Source: Labrys okinawensis (lineage in GTDB: Bacteria > Pseudomonadota > Alphaproteobacteria > Rhizobiales > Labraceae). Taken from it: a stretch of DNA of 64,000 bases. The notes under the pieces were generated by a model. It searched no databases and was not told the origin of the DNA. It was given only the letters and a program-made list of their open reading frames with translations. This document shows positions 7,873-14,554 of the stretch, piece by piece (within the stretch, counting starts at the first letter, position 1; each line of letters starts with the position of its first letter). Made by a program: the position numbers and the translations under genes. Where the stretch lies: positions 1 to 64,000 of the forward strand of contig NZ_PUEJ01000009.1 in assembly GCF_002982075.1 (NCBI RefSeq), given 5' to 3'.

Positions 7873-7938
7873 AGCGACTACTTCTCATGTGTAAGCGACA
7901 TGAGGCAGAGTTGTGGATGCTTCTCTGCAACTTTTTTT
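7873..7938 (+). ncRNA. Candidate small RNA behind an oxalate-type operator
   Basis: Two adjacent stem-loops lie just after the perfect operator: CTCATGT / ACATGAG with a 7-nt loop (7884-7904), directly followed by GCAGAG / CTCTGC with a 12-nt loop (7905-7928). After three bases comes a run of seven T residues (7932-7938), the form of an intrinsic terminator on the plus strand. The start near 7873 is inferred from a possible -10 at 7861-7866. A 25-codon frame starting at 7863 also ends here, but it lacks a ribosome site. Confidence 0.4.
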
Positions 7939-8098
7939 GATCTATTCGCAATTGCACCGCCGATCGCAGCGTATGAAGCGAAGATCTCAATTCTTTCCGT
8001 AACTTGACATCGATCACCCTTTCGACTCAGCCGGACTGAAGCTCCCTGGAAGACGCCTCTTCCGGGGTAATTCGGCATGCGTCGGCAAAAAACGACGC

Positions 8099-8127
8099 TT
8101 GCCAACTGGCATGCAAGATACCAATAT
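8099..8127 (+). promoter_or_regulatory. Promoter and operator of the oxalate/formate carrier gene
   Basis: TTGCCA (8099-8104), a 17-bp spacer and CAATAT (8122-8127) make a good sigma-70-type promoter. The spacer carries a degenerate oxalate-type site, TGGCATGCAAGATACCA (8107-8123), so a bound regulator would sit between and over the promoter boxes. The start codon is about 70 bp downstream. Confidence 0.65.
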
Positions 8128-8195
8128 GACCCTACAACCTGCTTAATGGAGCCTGGGCTCCGTCCAACCTCCAACAAAAACCAAGGGGGACTGCA

Positions 8196-9503
8196 ATGGT
8201 AGGGTCGCAAGGAGAGGAAAGCCTGCCGAGGGTATCCGATGCCTTCCGCTGGACACAGCTTGCAATCGGCGTCGTCTGTATGGTGATGATCGCCAATCTC
8301 CAATATGGCTGGACATTCTTCGTTCCTGACATCCAGAAGACATTCGGCTGGGACCGGGCAGCCATTCAATGGGCTTTCACTCTGTTCGTCCTGTTCGAGA
8401 CCTGGCTCGTGCCGGTCGAAGGGTGGTTCGTCGATAAATACGGGCCAAAACTCGTGGTGGTTTTCGGCGGTGCGCTCTGTGCCGTCGGCTGGGTGATCAA
8501 TTCCTACGCCACCTCGCTCTCACTATTCTATCTGGGACAGATCATTGCCGGCATCGGCGCCGGCGCGGTCTACGGCACCTGCGTGGGCAACGCGCTGAAA
8601 TGGTTTCCGGACAAGCGCGGCCTGGCGGCCGGCATCACGGCAGCCGGTTTCGGTGCCGGCTCGGCCCTGACGGTTGCCCCCATCCAGGCCATGATCGCCA
8701 ATGACGGGTTCCAGGCCGCCTTCTTCTGGTTCGGCCTCGGCCAGGGCATCATCGTGATCATCTTCGCACTGTTCATGCGTACGCCTCGCAGCGGCCAGGT
8801 GCCGGCTCCCGTGCAGAACAAGAACATTGTGCAGACCCGCCGCAACTTCGCGCCCACCGAAGTGCTGCGCCAGCCCATCTTCTGGCTGATGTACTTCATG
8901 TTCGTGATCGTCGGCGCAGGCGGCCTGATGGTAACGGCCAACCTCAAGCCCATCGGCGCAGACCTCAAGCTCGACGGCATTCCGGTCTCGCTGTTCGGTC
9001 TGACCATGACGGCCGTGACCTTCGCCGCCACGCTCGACCGTATCCTCAACGGCCTCACCCGGCCCTTCTTCGGCTGGGTTTCGGACAAGATCGGCCGCGA
9101 GAACACCATGTTCATCGCCTTCGCGATGGAAGGTGTCGGCATCTATCTGCTGCATCTGTTCGGCCATGATCCGGTCTGGTTCGTTCTGCTCTCCGGCTTC
9201 GTGTTCTTCGCCTGGGGCGAGATCTACTCCCTCTTCCCCTCGACCTGCACGGATACGTTCGGCTCGAAATATGCCGCGACCAATGCCGGCCTGCTTTATA
9301 CGGCCAAGGGAACGGCGGCTCTGCTCGTCCCCTTCGCCAATGTGCTGCAGCAGCAGACCGGAACCTGGGACGTGGTGTTCATCATCGCGGCGGGCGCCAA
9401 CATCCTGGCGGCCATCCTCGCCATCGGCGTCCTCAAACCCTGGCGTGCAGGCGTGGTGCGCAAATACGAACTGCAGCAGCCGGCGGGTACAGCAGCCGCG
9501 TAG
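8196..9503 (+). CDS. oxlT: Oxalate/formate antiporter-type MFS transporter
   Basis: A 435-residue major facilitator protein with about 12 membrane helices, of the oxalate:formate antiporter family. In such carriers oxalate enters in exchange for formate, and together with proton-consuming decarboxylation this can generate proton-motive force. R289 in TRPFFGWVSDKIGR and K371 in LLYTAKGTA sit where the family has its substrate-binding basic residues (Oxalobacter R272 and K355), by motif rather than alignment. AAGGGGGA precedes the ATG. Its promoter carries the same operator as oxc-frc, and formate would be supplied by that pair. A general monocarboxylate carrier of the same family is the alternative. 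Confidence 0.85.
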   Translation: MVGSQGEESLPRVSDAFRWTQLAIGVVCMVMIANLQYGWTFFVPDIQKTFGWDRAAIQWAFTLFVLFETWLVPVEGWFVDKYGPKLVVVFGGALCAVGWVINSYATSLSLFYLGQIIAGIGAGAVYGTCVGNALKWFPDKRGLAAGITAAGFGAGSALTVAPIQAMIANDGFQAAFFWFGLGQGIIVIIFALFMRTPRSGQVPAPVQNKNIVQTRRNFAPTEVLRQPIFWLMYFMFVIVGAGGLMVTANLKPIGADLKLDGIPVSLFGLTMTAVTFAATLDRILNGLTRPFFGWVSDKIGRENTMFIAFAMEGVGIYLLHLFGHDPVWFVLLSGFVFFAWGEIYSLFPSTCTDTFGSKYAATNAGLLYTAKGTAALLVPFANVLQQQTGTWDVVFIIAAGANILAAILAIGVLKPWRAGVVRKYELQQPAGTAAA

Positions 9504-9891
9504 CTCTCGCGTGGCGGACATCGGCCCGCCACCTCGAACCATGAAAAGCCGGTGCCGCGGACAGGCACCGGCCGGGAAGATCACCGTAAGATCCCGCATC
9601 GATATCCATCGGTATCGCCGCGCCCGATGCCAGGTCTCGGCAACGCAGCCGTAGCCAGAATCGCCTAATCCGTTGGAATAAGAAGAATATCCTCCAAGAG
9701 GCAGCCGAAGGGCTGAGCTCTTGGCGCCACGCGGCACGCAAGAATGAACCGAAATTCGGTTCTTCGCAGCTAAAGCGTTTTGCGGTCAGGCAAAAATCGC
9801 CGTGGCACGCAAAACCACATCGCAACAAAACAGAAAAGAGGCGCGGTTTTCGCTTCGATGCGTTCTGCCCGCTCGATAGCGAAAGTCGCGC
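9504..9891. other. Intergenic region after the carrier gene
   Basis: Contains a perfect 9-bp stem GCCGGTGCC / GGCACCGGC with a 7-nt loop at 9548-9572, 45 bp past the carrier stop, probably a transcript end although no T-run follows on the plus strand. Around 9773-9810 there is a weak, incomplete resemblance to the dispersed double-hairpin repeat. No gene is seen. Confidence 0.5.
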
Positions 9892-9926
9892 TTGACAAAT
9901 TCAAATCTGGCATACCAGATACCAGA
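9892..9926 (+). promoter_or_regulatory. Promoter and oxalate-type operator of the acyl-CoA synthetase gene
   Basis: TTGACA at 9892-9897 is followed after 10 bp by TGGCATACCA, inside the palindrome ATCTGGCATACCAGAT (9905-9920), with a third CCAGA half-site reaching 9926. The best -10 (CAGATA, 18-bp spacing) lies inside the operator. The leader to the start codon is about 50 nt. Confidence 0.7.
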
Positions 9927-9987
9927 AATTCAGATTCCCGCAGACGGGACGAAGCTTCGATCCGGCAACGACCAGGGAGAAATCACT

Positions 9988-12138
9988 ATGAACATCCAGG
10001 CAAAACCCGCGCAATCCATCCAGGACGAGGTCCGGGCCGTTCTCGATGCCGTCAAGGCATCGGGCCGCACCAGCCTCACCGCCCCCGAGGGCAAGCTCGT
10101 CTGTGATGCCTATGGCATTCCCGTGCCGAAGGAGGGCCTGGCGCGCTCGGCCGCCGAGGCCGCCAAGCTCGCCGGCGATATGGGCTTTCCGGTGGTGATG
10201 AAGATCGTCTCCCCGGACATCCTGCACAAGACCGAAGCCGGCGGCGTGATCGTCGGCGTGGCCTCCACCGCCGAGGCCGAAGCCGCCCACGACAAGATCC
10301 TTGCCAATGCCAAGGCCTACAAGGCCGATGCCCGCATCGAAGGTATCCAAGTCCAGCAGATGCTGAAAGGCGGCCAGGAAGTCATCATCGGTGCCGTGAC
10401 CGACGACAGTTTCGGCAAGCTCGTCGCCTTCGGCCTCGGCGGCGTGCTGGTCGAAGTGCTGAAGGACATCACCTTCCGCCTGGCACCGATCAACCACGAC
10501 GAGGCCCTGTCCATGCTCGACGGGATCCAGGCCGCCGAGATGCTCAAGGGTGTGCGCGGCGGCGATCCGGTCAACCGCGAGGCCCTCGCCGATACGCTAG
10601 CGAGAGTCTCCCAGCTCGTCACCGATTTTCCCGAGATCACCGAGCTCGATCTCAACCCGGTCTTCGCCACCAAGGATGGAGCCACCGCCGCGGATGTGCG
10701 CATCGTGGTGGACTTCGAGGCCAAGCCAGCCCGTTTCAGGCCCTCGCAGGATGCCATCGTCACCTCGATGAACAGGATCATGCGCCCTGAGGCGGTTGCC
10801 GTGATCGGCGCCTCTTCGGAGGACGGCAAGATCGGCAATTCGGTGATGAAGAACCTGATCAATGGCGGCTACAAGGGGCAGATCTATCCGATCCACCCCA
10901 AGGCCGAAGAGATCCTGGGCTACAAGGCCTATAGAAGCGTCAAGGACGTGCCCGGTGCCATCGATACGGCCGTCTTCGCCATTCCCGCGAAATTCGTGGC
11001 GGGCGCCCTGGTCGAATGCGGCGAGAAGGGCATTCCAGGTGCGGTGCTCATTCCCTCGGGCTTTGCCGAAACCGGCAATGAGGAAGGCCAGCGCGAGATC
11101 CAGGAGATCGGGCGCAAATATAATATCCGCTTGATGGGGCCGAACATCTACGGCTTCTACTATACCCCATCCAATCTCTGCGCGACCTTCTGCACCGCCT
11201 ATGACGTCAAGGGCTCGGCGGCCCTCTCCTCCCAGTCGGGCGGCATCGGCATGGCCATCATCGGTTTCTCGCGCTCGGCCAAGATGGGTGTTTCGGCCAT
11301 CGTCGGCCTCGGCAACAAGTCCGATATCGACGAGGACGACCTGCTCACCTTCTTCGAGCAGGACGACAACACCAAGATCATCGCCCAGCATTGCGAGGAC
11401 CTGAAGGACGGCCGGGCCTTCGCCGAAGTGGCAAGGCGTGTCTCCAAGAAGAAGCCGGTGATCGTGTTGAAGGCTGGCCGCACCTCGGCCGGCGCCAAGG
11501 CGGCAAGCTCGCACACCGGCGCTCTTGCCGGCAATGACCGCATCTATGAAGACGTGTTCAAGCAGGTCGGCGTCATCCGCGCCCGTTCGCTGCGGCAATT
11601 GCTGGAGTTCGCCCGCGGCGTGCCGATCATGCCCACGCCCAAGGGCGAGAACGTGGTGATCATCACCGGCGCCGGCGGCTCGGGCGTGCTGCTGTCGGAT
11701 GCCTGCGTCGACAATGGCCTGTCGCTGATGTCGATGCCGGATGATCTCGACGCGGCCTTCCGCAAGTTCATCCCGCCCTTCGGCGCGGCCGGCAACCCGG
11801 TCGACATCACCGGAGGCGAACCGCCCTCGACCTACAAGAACACCATCAAGCTCGGCCTAGAGGACGACCGCATCCATTCGATCATCCTGGGCTATTGGCA
11901 CACCATCATCACGCCGCCGATGACCTTCGCCAAGCTGGTGGTCGAGGCCAAGGAAGAGATGAAGGCGAGAGGCATCGAAAAGCCGATTGTCGCCTCCCTC
12001 GCCGGCGACGTGCAGGTCGAGGAAGCCTCCGAATATCTCTACGCCCATGGCGTGCCGGCCTATGCCTATTCCACCGAATTGCCGGTGGAAGTGCTCGGCG
12101 CCAAGTATAAATGGGCCAGAGGGGCGGGTTTGCTGTGA
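9988..12138 (+). CDS. Acetate-CoA ligase family protein, ADP-forming (fused)
   Basis: A 716-residue single-chain NDP-forming acyl-CoA synthetase. The domain order is an ATP-grasp domain (about 1-245, with GFPVVMKIVSPDILHKTEAG and ITELDLNPV), a Rossmann CoA-binding domain (from about 260, VAVIGASSEDGKIGNSV), then the ligase domain with phosphohistidine H509 in SSHTGALAG. Archaeal acetate-CoA ligases encode the alpha part first; this beta-then-alpha order is common in bacterial fused members. The ATG at 9988 follows AGGGAGA; an earlier in-frame start would lie inside the promoter. Its operator links it to oxalate use, where it may convert formyl-CoA or another acyl-CoA to ATP, or charge the first CoA acceptor. 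The exact substrate is unknown. Confidence 0.85.
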   Translation: MNIQAKPAQSIQDEVRAVLDAVKASGRTSLTAPEGKLVCDAYGIPVPKEGLARSAAEAAKLAGDMGFPVVMKIVSPDILHKTEAGGVIVGVASTAEAEAAHDKILANAKAYKADARIEGIQVQQMLKGGQEVIIGAVTDDSFGKLVAFGLGGVLVEVLKDITFRLAPINHDEALSMLDGIQAAEMLKGVRGGDPVNREALADTLARVSQLVTDFPEITELDLNPVFATKDGATAADVRIVVDFEAKPARFRPSQDAIVTSMNRIMRPEAVAVIGASSEDGKIGNSVMKNLINGGYKGQIYPIHPKAEEILGYKAYRSVKDVPGAIDTAVFAIPAKFVAGALVECGEKGIPGAVLIPSGFAETGNEEGQREIQEIGRKYNIRLMGPNIYGFYYTPSNLCATFCTAYDVKGSAALSSQSGGIGMAIIGFSRSAKMGVSAIVGLGNKSDIDEDDLLTFFEQDDNTKIIAQHCEDLKDGRAFAEVARRVSKKKPVIVLKAGRTSAGAKAASSHTGALAGNDRIYEDVFKQVGVIRARSLRQLLEFARGVPIMPTPKGENVVIITGAGGSGVLLSDACVDNGLSLMSMPDDLDAAFRKFIPPFGAAGNPVDITGGEPPSTYKNTIKLGLEDDRIHSIILGYWHTIITPPMTFAKLVVEAKEEMKARGIEKPIVASLAGDVQVEEASEYLYAHGVPAYAYSTELPVEVLGAKYKWARGAGLL

Positions 12139-12179
12139 GGCAAACGCCTTCTGAGCCTTAACAGAAAAGGGGCGACCAG

Positions 12180-12333
12180 CCTTCTCCCCTTGCGGGAGAA
12201 GGTGCCCCGTAGGGGCGGATGAGGGGAGAAACTCCCCCCTTCCAAGCCATCGCCACCCCCTCATCCGTCATTGCTGCGCAATGCCACCCAAGGCACCTCT
12301 GTAGGAAGTGCCAGGTCCCGCAAGGGGAGAAGG
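12180..12333. repeat. Intergenic palindromic element with 17-bp perfect inverted ends
   Basis: Lies between the acyl-CoA synthetase and sucC. The outer arms CCTTCTCCCCTTGCGGG (12180-12196) and its exact complement (12317-12333) enclose shorter inverted repeats (GGATGAGGGG / CCCCTCATCC and a GTAGGGGC / GCACCTCTGTAGG region). Similar in size and layout to the element at 1062-1230 but different in sequence. Non-coding. Confidence 0.75.
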
Positions 12334-12406
12334 GAGGCGCGCCTCGTTCTGCTCGCGAACATTAATCGCGTCGGAACAAGAACAGTCCTCACGAGGTCCA
12401 AGAAGA

Positions 12407-13606
12407 ATGAACATCCATGAATACCAGGCAAAGGCCGTGCTGCAGAGTTTCGGCCTGCCGATCTCCCCCGGCGTCCCGGCGCTGACGGTGGAGGAAGCGG
12501 TGAAGGGGGCGAAGGAGCTTCCTGGTCCGCTTTACGTGGTGAAGTCTCAGATCCATGCGGGCGGCCGCGGCAAGGGCAAGTTCAAGGAACTGCCTGCCGA
12601 CGCCAAGGGCGGGGTGCGCCTGGCCAGGTCGATCGAGGAAGTGCGCGCCAATGCCAGCGAAATGCTGGGCAACACGCTGGTGACGGTGCAGACCGGGCCG
12701 GCCGGCAAGCAGGTCAACCGCCTCTATATCGAGGACGGCTCTGATATCGAGAAGGAGTTCTACCTCTCGGTGCTGGTCGACCGGGAGACCAGCCGGGTCG
12801 CCTTCGTTGTTTCCACCGAGGGCGGCATGGACATCGAGAAGGTGGCCCATGAGACGCCTGAGAAGATCGTGACCTTCTCGGTCGATCCGGCCACCGGGGT
12901 GATGCCCCATCACGGCCTGGCGGTGGCCAAGGCGCTCGGGCTTTCCGGGGACCTTGCCAAGCAGGCGGTTTCGCTGACCACCAAGCTCTACACCGCCTTC
13001 GTGGCCAAGGACATGGCGCTTTTGGAGATCAATCCCCTGATCGTCACCAAGGGGGGCGAGCTCAAATGCCTGGACGCCAAGATGGGCTTTGATTCCAACG
13101 CCCTCTACCGCCATCCCGACATCGTGGCGCTGCGCGACGAGAGCGAGGAAGACCCCAAGGAGATCGAGGCCTCGCGCTACGACCTGTCCTACATCGCCCT
13201 GGACGGCTCGATCGGCTGCATGGTGAACGGGGCGGGCCTGGCCATGGCCACGCTCGACATCATCAAGCTCTATGGCGAGGAGCCGGCCAACTTCCTGGAT
13301 GTCGGCGGCGGGGCCAGCAAGGAGAAGGTGACGGCGGCCTTCAAGATCATCACGGCCGACCCGCAGGTGAAGGGCATCCTGGTCAACATCTTCGGGGGCA
13401 TCATGCGCTGCGACGTGATCGCCGAGGGCGTGATCGCCGCGGTGCAGGAGGTGGGGCTGACCATCCCGCTGGTGGTGCGCCTGGAAGGCACCAATGTCGA
13501 ACTCGGCAAGCAGATCATCCGCGATTCCGGCCTGAACGTGATCGCCGCCGATGACCTGGACGATGCCGCCCAGAAGATCGTGAAAGCCGTGCGGGGAAGC
13601 CACTGA
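12407..13606 (+). CDS. sucC: Succinate-CoA ligase (ADP-forming) subunit beta
   Basis: A 399-residue ATP-grasp subunit of the TCA-cycle enzyme joining succinyl-CoA cleavage to ATP or GTP synthesis. It begins MNIHEYQAKAVL and has QIHAGGRGKGK (48-58), MALLEINPLIV (203-213), DVGGGA (298-303) and NIFGGIMRCD (327-336), all as in typical SucC. The ATG at 12407 is preferred over an in-frame start 33 codons upstream in repeat DNA. It overlaps sucD by one base and leads the sucCD-sucAB-lpdA cluster. In many alphaproteobacteria mdh precedes sucC; here a fused acyl-CoA synthetase and a palindromic element stand there instead. Confidence 0.95.
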   Translation: MNIHEYQAKAVLQSFGLPISPGVPALTVEEAVKGAKELPGPLYVVKSQIHAGGRGKGKFKELPADAKGGVRLARSIEEVRANASEMLGNTLVTVQTGPAGKQVNRLYIEDGSDIEKEFYLSVLVDRETSRVAFVVSTEGGMDIEKVAHETPEKIVTFSVDPATGVMPHHGLAVAKALGLSGDLAKQAVSLTTKLYTAFVAKDMALLEINPLIVTKGGELKCLDAKMGFDSNALYRHPDIVALRDESEEDPKEIEASRYDLSYIALDGSIGCMVNGAGLAMATLDIIKLYGEEPANFLDVGGGASKEKVTAAFKIITADPQVKGILVNIFGGIMRCDVIAEGVIAAVQEVGLTIPLVVRLEGTNVELGKQIIRDSGLNVIAADDLDDAAQKIVKAVRGSH

Positions 13607-14490
13607 TGTCGATCCTGATCAACAAGCAAACCCGGGTGATCTGCCAGGGCTTCACCGGCAAGAACGGCACCTTCCATTCCGAGCAGGCCATCAAATACGG
13701 CACGCAGCTGGTGGGGGGCACCTCGCCGGGCAAGGGCGGCTCGCAGCATCTGGGCCTGCCGGTGTTCGACACCGTGGCCGAGGCGCGCCATGTCACCAAG
13801 GCCGATGCCAGCGTGATCTATGTGCCGCCGCCGGGTGCGGCGGACGCGATCTGCGAGGCGATCGATGCGGAGATCCCGCTGATCGTGTGCATCACCGAGG
13901 GCATCCCGGTCACCGACATGATCAAGGTGAAGCGCTCGCTGTCGGGTTCGAAGTCGCGGCTGATCGGGCCGAACTGCCCGGGTGTGATGACGGCGGACGA
14001 ATGCAAGATCGGCATCATGCCGGGCAACATCTTCAAGAAGGGCTCGGTGGGCATCGTGTCGCGCTCGGGCACGCTGACCTATGAGGCGGTGTTCCAGACC
14101 ACCCATGAGGGGCTGGGGCAGACCACGGCCGTGGGCATTGGCGGCGACCCGGTCAAGGGCACCGAGTTCATCGACGTGCTGGAGATGTTCTTAGGTGATC
14201 CCGACACCCATTCGATCGTGATGATCGGGGAGATCGGCGGCTCGGCCGAGGAGGATGCGGCGCAGTTCCTGCTCGACGAGGCCAAGCGCGGGCGCGCCAA
14301 GCCCACCGTCGGCTTCGTGGCCGGGCGCACCGCCCCGCCCGGGCGGCGCATGGGCCATGCCGGCGCCATCATCTCCGGCGGCAAGGGCGACGCAGGCTCC
14401 AAGATCGCCGCCCTCGAAGCCGCTGGCGTCAGGGTCTCTCCCTCCCCGGCACGCCTCGGCACCACGCTCACCGAACTGCTGAAGGGTTGA
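13606..14490 (+). CDS. sucD: Succinate-CoA ligase subunit alpha
   Basis: A 294-residue subunit that binds CoA and carries the phosphorylated histidine. The order is a Rossmann CoA domain (residues 1-140, GPNCPG at 121-126) and a catalytic domain with SGTLTYE (154-160), VGIGGDPVKG (177-185) and H251 in RRMGHAGA. The start overlaps the sucC stop (TGATG), implying coupled translation and equal amounts of the two subunits. It serves as the in-window reference for the divergent paralogue at 1302-2192. Confidence 0.95.
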   Translation: MSILINKQTRVICQGFTGKNGTFHSEQAIKYGTQLVGGTSPGKGGSQHLGLPVFDTVAEARHVTKADASVIYVPPPGAADAICEAIDAEIPLIVCITEGIPVTDMIKVKRSLSGSKSRLIGPNCPGVMTADECKIGIMPGNIFKKGSVGIVSRSGTLTYEAVFQTTHEGLGQTTAVGIGGDPVKGTEFIDVLEMFLGDPDTHSIVMIGEIGGSAEEDAAQFLLDEAKRGRAKPTVGFVAGRTAPPGRRMGHAGAIISGGKGDAGSKIAALEAAGVRVSPSPARLGTTLTELLKG

Positions 14491-14554
14491 CATCAAGGGG
14501 CTGAGATCCGGCCGGGGCCATTGCCCCGGCCTTCAGAACCGAAGGAACGGGACG

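Larger units (their letters stand above)
7562..8098. other. Gene-free stretch holding an operator and a possible small RNA
   Basis: No coding frame with a credible start and family match is seen between the 45-codon gene and the MFS carrier promoter. The left part (7562-7830) is unremarkable GC-rich DNA. The right part holds the perfect palindrome at 7843-7858 and two consecutive stem-loops ending in a T-run (7884-7938). Confidence 0.5.

Noticed and set aside
7863..7940. 25-codon frame after the perfect operator
   Set aside because: No ribosome site, and the frame ends in the T-run of a terminator-like hairpin; a small RNA explains the bases better.
9773..9810. Ninth copy of the double-hairpin repeat
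   Set aside because: Only a short AAGCGTTTTGCGG word and weak pairing remain; not enough to call a copy.
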